Made by a program: the position numbers and the translations under genes. 64,000 nt of DNA, from the NCBI RefSeq assembly GCF_904846175.1, contig NZ_CAJGZM010000007.1, positions 1 through 64,000 on the forward strand. The letters run 5' to 3'. A model generated the notes under the pieces. It saw only the letters and a program-made list of their open reading frames with translations, ran no database searches and was not told where the DNA came from. Shown here one piece after another: positions 49,687-58,356 of the stretch; the stretch's first letter is position 1, and each line of letters starts with the position of its first letter. Source of the stretch: Psychrobacter immobilis. GTDB taxonomy: Bacteria; Pseudomonadota; Gammaproteobacteria; Pseudomonadales; Moraxellaceae.

Positions 49687-50319
49687 ATGACGCGTAAATC
49701 TTTTGTAAAACCTATGTTGCTATCAGCCGTATTAGCTACTTCTACCGTTGGTTTGAGCGGCTGTGGTTATAATAATCTACAGGCGCAAGATGAGCAGGTC
49801 ACCGCTTCGTGGTCAGAAGTTGTCAACCAATATCAGCGCCGCTCGGACTTAGTACCAAACTTAGTCAAAGTCGTACAGCAATATGCTAAGCAAGAACAAG
49901 AGGTCTTTACCCAAGTTGCTGCCGCGCGCTCACAAGCTGGCGGCATCACCATCACCCCAGAGCTGCTCAATGACCCAGAAGCGATGGAGCGTTACGCTGC
50001 CGCCCAAGACCAGATGACTGGCGCGTTATCACGCCTTATGGCAGTGTCTGAGCGTTATCCTGACCTAAAGTCAGATGCGTTGTTCCAAGACTTACAAGCT
50101 CAGCTTGAAGGTACGGAAAACCGTATCGCCGTCGCGCGTAACCGTTATATCCAAGAAGTTCAAGGCTATAACACCACAGTGCGCCAGTTCCCAACCAATA
50201 TTACCGCCAAAGTATTTGGTATGTCGCCAAAGCCAAACTTTAGCGTTGCCAATGAGAAAGAAATCTCGACTGCACCAAGCGTAAACTTTGGTGATGACAA
50301 TACGAAGACAGCTCAGTAA
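49687..50319 (+). CDS. lemA: LemA family lipoprotein
   Basis: A 210-residue protein. AGGAGAG before this ATG fixes the start. The signal sequence ends in a lipobox (LSGCGYN). The LemA core begins NNLQAQDEQVTASWSEVVNQYQRRSDLVPNLVKVVQQYA and includes GALSRLMAVSERYPDLKSDALFQDLQAQLEGTENRIAVARNRY, the diagnostic block, ending VRQFPTNITAKVFGM. LemA proteins are coiled-coil membrane proteins of poorly known role, regularly encoded with TPM-domain proteins as here. Confidence 0.94.
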   Translation: MTRKSFVKPMLLSAVLATSTVGLSGCGYNNLQAQDEQVTASWSEVVNQYQRRSDLVPNLVKVVQQYAKQEQEVFTQVAAARSQAGGITITPELLNDPEAMERYAAAQDQMTGALSRLMAVSERYPDLKSDALFQDLQAQLEGTENRIAVARNRYIQEVQGYNTTVRQFPTNITAKVFGMSPKPNFSVANEKEISTAPSVNFGDDNTKTAQ

Positions 50320-50457
50320 AGTAAAATCGTGGCGGATAAAAATGAGTGTTTATAGTGAGTTTTTCTATTGAACGCTTTCATATCCGTCGCTTTGCCGTTA
50401 GCTTGGTTTTGCAGCCATTAATTTAGTCCAGATGTTATTTGAGGTGGTATAGATTAG

Positions 50458-51642
50458 ATGAATCATTCAAAAGCACTCTTATCCGCATTATTATTCACAT
50501 TAGGCATTAGTAGTAGCTCTGTGTTGCATGCTGCTCCCAATGCCGATGTTAATAATAATATTGCGGTTGCTAGCGATAGCGCCTCAGATATGCAAAGTCG
50601 TAGTGTCGAGGATTTGGTGGCTATTGCAAAAGCTGCCGAGTCTAACGAAGCCATTAACGATGCCGTCTTAGGTAACGAAGCGATTAATGAAGCTATCCTT
50701 GGCAATGATGCTATTAATCCCAATGCTACTAATTCTAATAATAATACGACTACCTCGCCAAACTCTAATCGACCACCGGTACAATCAAGCGCCCAAAGTG
50801 TCGATGCCGATAAACTCATATTAAATTCACCCGTTATTGACCAAGCCAATATCTTAAACCCGCAAGAAAAACAACGTTTAGAAGCGCAGCTAAGAAGTAT
50901 CTATCAGCAAGGCTTGGCGCAAGCCGCAGTTGTTATTGTACCGACGACCAATGGCGTACCAATCTTTGATTATGCGCTAAAGGTTGCAGAAAAATGGCAG
51001 CTAGGTAATAAAGATATCGACGATGGTTTGCTAATGGTGGTCGCCGTTAATGATCGCGATATGTATATTTTAACGGGTTATGGGTTAGAAGGGGTGTTGC
51101 CCGATTCTGCGGTTAACCGCATTATTCGTGAAGATATTACGCCGCTATTTAAGCAAAATAATTACGGCGCTGGGATATTGGCGGGCGTTGGCGCTCTGCA
51201 AACACGTTTGACCGCTGATCCTGAAGTTTTAGCGCGTGCCGATGCGCAAGCAGCCGAACGTAGTCAAAGCCAAAATGACATTGGTGACAGTCCATCACCA
51301 GTGTTTTTATTCGTGATGGCGATGATATTTGGCAGCTTTATTACCAGTATCTTTGGGCGTATATTTGGCTCTATTTTGACCGCTGGCGGCTTCTTTGTAG
51401 GCTCGCTGGCCTTGGGCGGCGGTTTCTTTATGACTTTAATTATGGCGATATTTTTATGGCTGTTTTTAATTTCGCGCGGCTCAGGTGGCGGGCGTGGAGG
51501 ACGCGGCGGCGGTGGTGGTATGGTGTTCTTACCAGGTATGGGCGGTGGTAGTGGCGGCTTCGGCGGCGGTGGTTTTGGTGGCGGCGGCTTCGGTGGAGGT
51601 GGCGGCGGCTTTGGCGGCGGCGGCGCGGGCGGTTCTTGGTAA
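50458..51642 (+). CDS. TPM domain membrane protein (YgcG-like)
   Basis: A 394-residue exported protein with signal peptide 1-25. An Asn/Ala-rich region with a 10-residue repeat (63-87) precedes the TPM domain (about 120-265: VIDQANILNPQEKQRLEAQL, AAVVIVPTTNGVPIFDYALKVAEKWQLGNKDIDDGLLMVVAVNDRDMYILTGYGLEG). Two membrane helices (about 280-335) and a Gly-rich tail (340-394) follow. TPM domains are periplasmic or luminal; some have phosphatase activity. GAGGTGG lies upstream. Part of the lemA-TPM-TPM cluster. Confidence 0.92.
   Translation: MNHSKALLSALLFTLGISSSSVLHAAPNADVNNNIAVASDSASDMQSRSVEDLVAIAKAAESNEAINDAVLGNEAINEAILGNDAINPNATNSNNNTTTSPNSNRPPVQSSAQSVDADKLILNSPVIDQANILNPQEKQRLEAQLRSIYQQGLAQAAVVIVPTTNGVPIFDYALKVAEKWQLGNKDIDDGLLMVVAVNDRDMYILTGYGLEGVLPDSAVNRIIREDITPLFKQNNYGAGILAGVGALQTRLTADPEVLARADAQAAERSQSQNDIGDSPSPVFLFVMAMIFGSFITSIFGRIFGSILTAGGFFVGSLALGGGFFMTLIMAIFLWLFLISRGSGGGRGGRGGGGGMVFLPGMGGGSGGFGGGGFGGGGFGGGGGGFGGGGAGGSW
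50644..50718 (+). repeat. 30-bp in-frame tandem repeat
   Basis: Two full and one half unit encode NEAINDAVLG, NEAINEAILG, NDAIN. The units differ at several third positions, so the repeat is not very recent. Confidence 0.8.
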
Positions 51643-51719
51643 AGGCGGTTTTGATAAGGGAAAGTCAGGTTCAGACATTAGATGACTGCCAGCAATGGCG
51701 TACTTGAGGAAATAATATA

Positions 51720-52244
51720 ATGGTAAAAAGCAATTCGTCGCAGGCAAGTTTTGCTCGTTGGTGGCGTCAAGTACTGTTTGTCCCTATGCTACATAGCAAA
51801 TGGCTAACGCCCGCGGCTAAAGCTCGGTTGACAGAGCAGGTGACGCTCGCTGAGCGCGGGCATCGCGGCGAGGTGTTTTTAATTATAGAAAATCACTTAC
51901 CTATCCAAGATGCCTATCATTATGACTGTCGCGATCGGGCAATTGATTTGTTTAGTGAATATCGCGTTTGGGATACTGAAGAAAATACTGGCGTTTTGAT
52001 TTACGTCAATATCTGCGAGCATAAGCTAGAAATAGTCGCTGATCGTGGTATCAGCACGCACGTGAGTCCAACCGTGTGGAGCGCTATGTGTGAAAAAGCA
52101 GTCTCAGGTATCGCCAATCAAAAAACGGAAGAGAGTTTATTAGAGCTACTGGACGAGGTAGGTCAGTTATTGCGTCAGTACTATCATCTTGAACATGATC
52201 CCGCCGGTAATGAGCTGTCTGATACCGTGGTATTTTTAAAATAG
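51720..52244 (+). CDS. TPM domain protein, second copy
   Basis: A 174-residue TPM-domain protein without signal peptide or obvious membrane helix: KARLTEQVTLAERGHRGEVFLIIENHLP, VWDTEENTGVLIYVNICEHKLEIVADRGI and a C-terminal helix. This is the usual short, second TPM member of lemA clusters. GAGGAAAT precedes the ATG, 77 nt after the first TPM gene. It is likely peripheral on the cytosolic face; function unknown. Confidence 0.88.
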   Translation: MVKSNSSQASFARWWRQVLFVPMLHSKWLTPAAKARLTEQVTLAERGHRGEVFLIIENHLPIQDAYHYDCRDRAIDLFSEYRVWDTEENTGVLIYVNICEHKLEIVADRGISTHVSPTVWSAMCEKAVSGIANQKTEESLLELLDEVGQLLRQYYHLEHDPAGNELSDTVVFLK

Positions 52245-52307
52245 CGGCTTTAAAGTTGTGATTTTAAAATAGTGTTCTGATATTTATATTTTGAATGGTT
52301 TTTATCC

Positions 52308-52368
52308 AGGGCGTGTCCTCATTTTTAGCCCATTTAGATGTCCATCGATTGAATTGAGGACACGCCCT
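52308..52368. mobile_element. MITE-like 61-bp palindrome (possible IS remnant)
   Basis: AGGGCGTGTCCTCA (52308-52321) and TGAGGACACGCCCT (52355-52368) are perfect 14-bp terminal inverted repeats around 33 nt. Such GC-rich ends in an AT-rich spacer resemble the tips of an IS5-like element with its transposase deleted. No target duplication is clear. It may also act as a hairpin after the TPM gene. Confidence 0.6.
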
Positions 52369-52523
52369 AATAATCTTTATGAAAGTGTATTTGTAACTAG
52401 CATAAAGGAAAGAGTTTGGTGTTTGTCTATAGGGTTTCATGATTTATTGAAATATAATACTGCCTCTAAAAATAGAGCGTGCCGACAAATGAAGCGCTTA
52501 ATAAATGCCCTCACTGGAACACT

Positions 52524-53522
52524 ATGATTGAATTAATAAAGAAACTGCCAAAAGCAGAGCTACATTTGCATATTGAAGGCTCATTAGAGCCAGAACTGAT
52601 GTTTAGATTGGCAAAAAAGAATAATATCGCCATCCCTTATAATGATATCGAAGACGTACGCCGCGCCTATAATTTTACCAATCTGCAAACTTTTTTAGAT
52701 ATCTACTATGCGGGCGCCAATGTCCTGATGACCAAAGACGATTTCTACGATTTGACGTGGGAATACATTCTGAAGTGTGTGCAAGACAATGTCATTCATA
52801 CAGAAATATTTTTTGATCCGCAAACGCATACCGCAAGAGGCGTGCCTTTTGAAACGGTTATTACGGGTATCAAAGAAGCGCTCGCTGATGCTAAAGCACA
52901 ATATGGCATTACTTCTTGTATTATCATGTGTTTTTTGCGCCATTTATCGCAAGAAGAGGCGTTTGCGACTTTAGAGCAAGCGCTAGCGTTTAAAGACGAC
53001 ATTATCGGGGTTGGTCTGGATTCTTCGGAGTTGGGTAACCCTCCTGCCAAGTTTAAAGAGGTCTTTAAAAAGGCTAAAGAAGCAGGCTTTAAGCTGGTCG
53101 CTCATGCTGGCGAAGAAGCAGATTTTTCGTATATTTATGAAGCGTTAGATTTGTTGGATATCAATCGAATCGATCACGGCGTGCAATCGATAAAAAGTGC
53201 CGCATTGATGCAACGTCTAAGAAAGGAGCAAATGCCGCTGACGGTTTGCCCGAACTCTAATATCGAACTCAAAGTTTTTGACAGCTATCAAGCGCATAAT
53301 ATCAAAGCGCTGCTAGATTATGGTCTTAATGTCAGTGTCAACTCCGACGATCCTGCTTATTTCAAAGGCTATATCAATCAAAACTTTATCAATTTAGTTG
53401 AGAATCTGCCGCTAACGGAAAACGATATCATTACTTTGGTAAAAAACTCTTTTAGATCTTCATTTATAGATGATGAATTAAAAGAAGCGTACTTAGCAAG
53501 AGTTGATCTGGCGCTGCAATAA
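52524..53522 (+). CDS. Adenine deaminase (adenosine deaminase superfamily, Aah1-type)
   Basis: A 332-residue metal-dependent amidohydrolase. Metal and catalytic residues: LPKAELHLHIEGSLEPEL (HxH), VAHAGEEA (His and Glu), RIDHGVQ (His) and VNSDDPAYF (Asp pair). The HIEGSLEPEL and DSSELGNPPAKFKEVF stretches match the adenine-deaminase subfamily rather than canonical adenosine deaminase, so adenine to hypoxanthine is the more likely reaction in purine salvage. The chosen ATG begins right before the family N-terminus; the binding site is weak (TGGAAC). Confidence 0.88.
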   Translation: MIELIKKLPKAELHLHIEGSLEPELMFRLAKKNNIAIPYNDIEDVRRAYNFTNLQTFLDIYYAGANVLMTKDDFYDLTWEYILKCVQDNVIHTEIFFDPQTHTARGVPFETVITGIKEALADAKAQYGITSCIIMCFLRHLSQEEAFATLEQALAFKDDIIGVGLDSSELGNPPAKFKEVFKKAKEAGFKLVAHAGEEADFSYIYEALDLLDINRIDHGVQSIKSAALMQRLRKEQMPLTVCPNSNIELKVFDSYQAHNIKALLDYGLNVSVNSDDPAYFKGYINQNFINLVENLPLTENDIITLVKNSFRSSFIDDELKEAYLARVDLALQ

Positions 53523-53566
53523 GCACTGACTGAATAAAGCGCTGATTACATACATTTTTAATTATA

Positions 53567-53604
53567 AAGGCTTAACGGTTATAAATCGTTAAGCCTTTTT
53601 TTTG
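53567..53604 (+). terminator. Terminator of the adenine deaminase gene
   Basis: AAAGGCTTAACG pairs exactly with CGTTAAGCCTTT around a 9-nt loop, with a T-run of eight, 45 nt past the stop codon. Confidence 0.93.
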
Positions 53605-53634
53605 CTAGCTACTATTATTTTTAGGAGGAAACGA

Positions 53635-54435
53635 TTATAGCGCAGTGATTTTTTGGATTAGTAGCGGCATGATTATTCCTGCTTTTTCCGCTAAGGTAAT
53701 ATCAACGATAGTATTGGGTGTCGGATTTGGGTTTATCTCGATAATTTTGGCACCATTATCCTTTGCTAATTGCGCCAGCCCAGCAGCAGGATAGACGAGA
53801 CTTGATGTGCCAATACTGATAAAGACATCACAATGAGCCGCTGCTTGTTCTGCCGTCTGCCATGCTTGCACAGGTAACGCTTCGCCAAACCACACGATAT
53901 CCGGTCTGATATAACCATCACAATGCGAGCAGCTAATCAGTGCGTCACTATAATCCATAGTGTCAGCGCTGCTATATGAGCCTCTAGATTGATTTTGATA
54001 GGGCGCATCGCATTGGCTACAACGATTACGCCATAGATGTCCATGCAGATGGGTTGCCGTACTGCCAGCTTGTTCATGCAAATCATCGACATTTTGGGTA
54101 ATAAGCGTTACATGCTGGCCAGTTGATTGACTATGGTACTGCCACTGCGCTAAGGCTTCATGAGCAGGGTTTGGTTTTTTATCAGCAACCACTTGTCTGC
54201 GCCATTGATACCATCCCCAAACCAGCTTTGGGCCACGTGCAAAAGCTTCAGGCGTTGCCAAGTCTTCAGCACCATAATTTTCCCATAGGCCGGTTTGTTT
54301 ATCTCTAAAAGTGGGAATACCGCTTTCTGCCGAAATCCCTGCGCCTGTTAAAATACAAATACGCTGTTTTGTGCCAAGTAGTTTGGCAGCACGTTCGACT
54401 TCTGCTATTAACGCTGCTGATAATTCTGCTAACAT
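53635..54435 (-). CDS. NAD-dependent protein deacylase, sirtuin (CobB-like)
   Basis: A 266-residue Sir2 enzyme. NAD-binding GAGISAESGIPTFRD and TQNVDDLHEQAG are present, with the catalytic His in HLHGHLW. Two zinc cysteine pairs (CSQC and CSHC) flank a short insertion. WYQWRR contains the Y-x-x-R motif of class III sirtuins that remove succinyl or malonyl groups, so desuccinylase as well as deacetylase activity is expected. Divergent from the next small gene with only 35 bp between starts. Confidence 0.93.
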   Translation of the reverse strand: MLAELSAALIAEVERAAKLLGTKQRICILTGAGISAESGIPTFRDKQTGLWENYGAEDLATPEAFARGPKLVWGWYQWRRQVVADKKPNPAHEALAQWQYHSQSTGQHVTLITQNVDDLHEQAGSTATHLHGHLWRNRCSQCDAPYQNQSRGSYSSADTMDYSDALISCSHCDGYIRPDIVWFGEALPVQAWQTAEQAAAHCDVFISIGTSSLVYPAAGLAQLAKDNGAKIIEINPNPTPNTIVDITLAEKAGIIMPLLIQKITAL

Positions 54436-54470
54436 GACCTAACCCTTATTAACAATGGATATAGACTTCT

Positions 54471-54836
54471 ATGATAGATGGAATGTGGTGGCTTGTCATA
54501 TTGCTCGCGGTGGTTGTTGGACTATGGTTTTTAGCAAAAGCGCGCGCACCTAAAGCTACTGATAAGCACAGTCTAAAGTCACAACGCACGAAAACACCGA
54601 TAAATGATGCGCTGCAAAAAACCTCAGCTCTGGTGCAGCAGTATTTTCCTGACTATCGTGTCAACCGTAAAACCAATCATTTGCTTATCAGTAAGCAAGA
54701 TAAAAAAATTGCTATGATTACGATTGATAAAAAGATTGCCGCCGGTCAGCGCCGTTTGGGTGACGTACCCGTGATTAATTACCACCGTGTACCTAGCCGC
54801 GCCCAATTAACGGCAAATTTACAAGATGCAGAATAG
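54471..54836 (+). CDS. Small single-pass membrane protein, uncharacterised
   Basis: A 121-residue protein with one N-terminal membrane helix (about 4-22) and a basic cytosolic domain (about 45-115) with strands LLISKQDKKIAMITIDKKI and DVPVINYHRVPSR. I do not recognise the family. GGATA lies upstream of the ATG. Divergently arranged with the sirtuin gene. A conserved hypothetical of Moraxellaceae is the safest description. Confidence 0.65.
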   Translation: MIDGMWWLVILLAVVVGLWFLAKARAPKATDKHSLKSQRTKTPINDALQKTSALVQQYFPDYRVNRKTNHLLISKQDKKIAMITIDKKIAAGQRRLGDVPVINYHRVPSRAQLTANLQDAE

Positions 54837-54999
54837 GGTTAGATAAATTGAGTAAATTTAACAACTCTATGTACAACATTCCATAGATGTTAGCGCACGG
54901 TTATAGGCAGCAATTAAGAACGCCAAGCGTTGCTGTTAAAGTGTTATAGAGATGATGAGTAGGACTAGAAAAACGTAAAAGAGTACTGATTATGGTGAT
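54837..54999. other. Gap between small membrane protein and tRNA
   Basis: About 160 bp with no gene; the tRNA transcript, read from the right, ends here. A terminator is not obvious. Confidence 0.4.
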
Positions 55000-55076
55000 T
55001 GGTGCGCTCGGCGGGAATCGAACCCACGACCCTCGGCTTCGGAGACCGATACTCTATCCAACTGAGCTACGAGCGC
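55000..55076 (-). tRNA. tRNA-Arg (anticodon CCG)
   Basis: A 77-nt cloverleaf on the minus strand: acceptor GCGCTCG/CGAGCGC, D arm GCTC..GAGT, anticodon stem TCGGT/GCCGA with loop CTCCGAA (CCG at 34-36), T arm GTGGG TTCGATT CCCGC, and encoded CCA. It reads CGG codons. No integrated element is visible beside it, although tRNA genes are common integration sites. Confidence 0.96.
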
Positions 55077-55436
55077 ATAATTTATCGACTACCGCCAAAC
55101 CAATTAACACTGAATATAATCAGTCGCAGTTAGAACTACAAGGCGTGTAAAATTAAGACCGCTTAGTCTAACAAATAAAAGCCATAAAGCCAATGAATGA
55201 AGGCCGCTATTGAGGTTTTTTAAGAAAAAACACCATAGTCGGTAAACAGGCATGGCAATCTACCTGTCTTTTCCCTTATAATGTCAGGGAGAATGCATAT
55301 TTATAATCACCGATTACAAGCGCGCCTGCATGCAGGATGGCTGTTTGCTATTGATAACTGTTTGGTTATCAAAGGAGGACAGACAGAATGTCTAAGCCGT
55401 GTTGGCCCTTGTATACGCAATAAGAGAACGTGACGA
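55077..55436. other. Divergent gap between tRNA-Arg and cytochrome gene
   Basis: About 360 bp carrying the tRNA promoter on one strand and the cytochrome promoter on the other. GCCTGCATGCAGG (55324-55336) is a palindrome (CCTGCATGCAGG) near the cytochrome start. No coding frame. Confidence 0.45.
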
Positions 55437-56111
55437 ATGAGAAAAGTAGTTATGTTATCGGCAGCTGCCATTCTAGGAATCGCTAGTATCGCTGTGAGCC
55501 AAGCCGAAAGTGTTGTAGACACGCCTGTAACCGTATCTGACGTCGCAGAAGGGCAAGACGTTGTCGAAAATGCACCGCAAAAGCTGGGTGACGATACCCA
55601 AGCGGCTGCAGATACCACAGATAGCGCTACAGCTACTGATGAAACTGCGCAAGCAGACGCAACCGCTACAGATGCGCCAGCTGAAGCAATGGCCGCTGCA
55701 GCACCTGCTGCTGAAGAGCCAATTCCAGAGGATACGCCGCAAGTACAAAAGCTGATTGCTTTGTATCCTAACTTGATTGCCCGTATCCAGCCTGTCGCTA
55801 AAGTATGCTTTGAAGACGATGAAGTCTGTGACGTGACCGCACGTTCTGCTGGTCCAGCAGCGGGCGATGGTCCTCGTGATGGTAAAGCCGTTTATAGTGC
55901 TGTATGTCAAACTTGTCACGCGTCAGGCTTACTTGGATCGCCTATGTTAGGTGATGCTGGTGCTTGGGGACCTCGTATCGCAAAAGGTAAAGAGACTTTG
56001 TATACCCATGCTATTAACGGCTTCAATGCCATGCCTGCTAAGGGCGGCGCGGATATCCCTGACGAAGAAGTACAAAGCGCAGTTGATTATATGGTTGGTG
56101 AAGCGAGCTAA
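55437..56111 (+). CDS. Periplasmic c-type cytochrome, c5-like
   Basis: A 224-residue exported cytochrome with signal peptide 1-23 and an Ala/Thr/Asp-rich linker (about 30-98). The heme domain has CQTCH (proximal His) with downstream GDAGAWGPRIAKGKETLYTHAINGFNAMPAKGG, where the distal Met lies in NAMPAKGG, matching class I cytochrome c5. A preceding segment has a cysteine pair (KVCFEDDEVC), probably a disulfide. c5 cytochromes carry electrons to terminal oxidases. Binding site weak. Transcript ends in a strong terminator. Confidence 0.9.
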   Translation: MRKVVMLSAAAILGIASIAVSQAESVVDTPVTVSDVAEGQDVVENAPQKLGDDTQAAADTTDSATATDETAQADATATDAPAEAMAAAAPAAEEPIPEDTPQVQKLIALYPNLIARIQPVAKVCFEDDEVCDVTARSAGPAAGDGPRDGKAVYSAVCQTCHASGLLGSPMLGDAGAWGPRIAKGKETLYTHAINGFNAMPAKGGADIPDEEVQSAVDYMVGEAS

Positions 56112-56130
56112 TTAGCCAATTAATATATAG

Positions 56131-56176
56131 CAGAACAAGAGACGATAAAATAGTTATCGTCTCTTGTTCTGTTTTC
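56131..56176 (+). terminator. Terminator of the cytochrome gene
   Basis: AGAACAAGAGACGATAA pairs exactly with TTATCGTCTCTTGTTCT around a 5-nt loop, followed by GTTTT. A 17-bp perfect stem. Confidence 0.92.
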
Positions 56177-56278
56177 ATATCATTATTCTTTTCAGCAGTT
56201 TAAACTCAACGTAATATTCTTTAGCTTGTTTTCAAATATAAATGTTTTAAATAGCGTTTATATATAGTCAGCTTATAA

Positions 56279-56313
56279 AGCGCCTATTTCATTTAATGAG
56301 GTAGGCGTTTTTT
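56279..56313 (+). terminator. Second terminator-like hairpin before the ABC genes
   Basis: CGCCTATTTCATT pairs with AATGAGGTAGGCG (with wobbles) around TT and is followed by a T-run. It backs up the cytochrome terminator or ends an unannotated short RNA. Confidence 0.75.
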
Positions 56314-56500
56314 TATGGCTGATGATTGATATTATTAATATCGTTAATATTATGGTTATGTAGTCGTTATGCCATACTAGCGTTGAAATTTGCCGGCACT
56401 AGCCTCACATCAAGACACGAGAGCAATGATGAGAAAAATTAATTTGCTCAACTCAATTTTTATATTCTTTTATAGATAAATTACTAATAAAGAGGTATTC

Positions 56501-57463
56501 ATGTCTGAAGTACCAGCGCTATCTATCCAGAACTTATCCAAAACTTATGATAACGGGTTTTCGGCATTAAAAGATGTCAGTTTAACGGTGCCACAAGGTG
56601 GATTTTTTGCGTTACTAGGGCCAAACGGTGCTGGTAAATCGACGATGATTGGGATTATTAGTTCGTTATTTAGGCCAACCAGCGGTAGTGTAAACATTTT
56701 TGGTGTTGACCTATTAGCCAATCCTTCAGTTGCCAAGCAATACTTAGGTGTGGTGCCGCAAGAGTTCAATTTTAATCAGTTTGAAAAAGTAGAAGATATT
56801 CTGATAACGCAGGCGGGTTACTTTGGTATACCTGCCAAAGAGTCAAAGCCACGTGCTGAGCGCTTACTAAAAGCATTGGGTCTTTGGGATAAGCGTGATA
56901 GTAAATCGCGTGAGCTATCAGGTGGTATGAAGCGCCGCCTGATGATTGCGCGTGCGCTGATTCATAAGCCCAAATTATTAATTCTTGATGAGCCTACTGC
57001 TGGCGTAGATATTGAACTGCGGCGCTCGATGTGGGAATTCATGCAGCAAATTAATATCGAAGAAAAAACCACGATTATTCTGACTACGCATTATCTAGAA
57101 GAAGCGGAGCAGCTCTGTAAGCGCATTGCTATTTTAGATCATGGTGAGATTCGGATTAATACTGAGATGAAAGATTTACTGGCGCAGCTGTCGGTTGAGA
57201 CTTTTGTGTTGGATTTGACTAAACCGCTTACCCAGCCTTTACTCATTGATAAGGTAACAAAGATTACCCAGCCCGATGAGCTGACGGTCGAAGTGACGTT
57301 GAGTGAAGGAGAGACGCTCAATTGTGTTTTTGAGCAACTGACCAAACTTGATATTAAGGTTGCGAGCATGCGCAATAAGTCTAACCGCCTAGAAGAGTTA
57401 TTTATGCGCCTAGTGGATAAAAATATTCAGAATGAGGACAGTATGAAGGAGGCAGGATTATGA
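56501..57463 (+). CDS. ABC transporter ATP-binding protein, YadG-like
   Basis: A 320-residue ATPase subunit. Walker A GPNGAGKST (about 40-48), the Q-loop PQEFNF, signature LSGGMKRRLMIARAL, Walker B LLILDEP and H-loop TTHYLEEAE are in order. A ~90-residue C-terminal extension follows. It matches the YadG/NodI/DrrA class of two-component exporters and heads an operon with the permease. AGAGGT precedes the ATG. Substrate unknown; drug or polymer export is common in the class. Confidence 0.93.
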   Translation: MSEVPALSIQNLSKTYDNGFSALKDVSLTVPQGGFFALLGPNGAGKSTMIGIISSLFRPTSGSVNIFGVDLLANPSVAKQYLGVVPQEFNFNQFEKVEDILITQAGYFGIPAKESKPRAERLLKALGLWDKRDSKSRELSGGMKRRLMIARALIHKPKLLILDEPTAGVDIELRRSMWEFMQQINIEEKTTIILTTHYLEEAEQLCKRIAILDHGEIRINTEMKDLLAQLSVETFVLDLTKPLTQPLLIDKVTKITQPDELTVEVTLSEGETLNCVFEQLTKLDIKVASMRNKSNRLEELFMRLVDKNIQNEDSMKEAGL

Positions 57464-58281
57464 AACAGGACGTCACTCATGAAATTACTATCGATCCTAA
57501 TAAGACGATGTCTAGCGCCAAAAAGTGGATTGCTTTTCAAACTATCTTGGTAAAAGAGATTCGTCGCATTCTGCGTATCTGGCCACAAACCTTATTGCCA
57601 CCGGTCATTACCATGGCTTTATATTTTATCATCTTTGGTAAGATGATTGGCTCGCGAGTGGGGGACATGGGCGGTGTGCCGTACATGCAGTTTATCGTGC
57701 CGGGTCTCATCATGATGGCGGTGATTACCAATAGCTACTCTAACGTGGTATCGAGCTTTTTTAGTGCTAAATTTACCGCCAGTATTGAAGAGCTATTAGT
57801 GTCTCCAGTCTCTAAACACGCCATATTAATGGGTTACATCGGCGGTGGTATTTTCCGCGGTCTGATTATTGCCCTTATTGTTTCTATCGTTGCCCTATTC
57901 TTTACTAAGCTGGGTATCGAGCATTTATTTGTCACGATATTTACGGTATTGGGAACGTCTATTCTGTTCTCACTTGGCGGTTTTATTAACGCCGCTTATG
58001 CACGCTCATTCGATGACATCACTATTATTCCAAGTTTCGTACTGACACCGCTAACCTTTCTTGGTGGGGTATTTTATTCGATGGAGAACTTATCTTCATT
58101 TTGGTATAACGTCTCCTTGCTCAATCCTATCGTCTATATGGTCAACGCCTTCCGTTACGGTATTTTGGGCTATTCGGATGTCAATGTGTGGTATGCGATG
58201 GTAGCGATTTTTGTATTTTGCGTGGTGTTTTATGTTATCTCTTATCGCCTATTAAGTGATGGTTCACGTATTCGCTTGTAG
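57460..58281 (+). CDS. ABC-2 type permease, YadH-like
   Basis: A 273-residue inner-membrane protein with six hydrophobic helices (about 45-65, 75-97, 122-145, 155-178, 185-206, 247-265). PYMQFIVPGLIMM and PLTFLGGVFYS are ABC-2 permease motifs. Its ATG overlaps the ATPase stop codon by 4 nt (ATGA), indicating translational coupling. Together the two form a small exporter of the YadGH type. Confidence 0.93.
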   Translation: MKQDVTHEITIDPNKTMSSAKKWIAFQTILVKEIRRILRIWPQTLLPPVITMALYFIIFGKMIGSRVGDMGGVPYMQFIVPGLIMMAVITNSYSNVVSSFFSAKFTASIEELLVSPVSKHAILMGYIGGGIFRGLIIALIVSIVALFFTKLGIEHLFVTIFTVLGTSILFSLGGFINAAYARSFDDITIIPSFVLTPLTFLGGVFYSMENLSSFWYNVSLLNPIVYMVNAFRYGILGYSDVNVWYAMVAIFVFCVVFYVISYRLLSDGSRIRL

Positions 58282-58356
58282 TGCTGATAGCTTCAATTAT
58301 TATAGTAATTGAGCGGTTACTTAAAATGTTTTAATGTTTAATATTAGGAAGTGCCA

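Noticed and set aside
52291-52527. A 78-codon frame upstream of adenine deaminase
   Set aside because: It runs through the MITE-like palindrome and has no binding site; the palindrome explains its GC-rich part.
55000-55436. tRNA-Arg as an integration site of a genomic island
   Set aside because: No direct repeat of the tRNA 3' end and no integrase nearby; both flanks hold ordinary genes.
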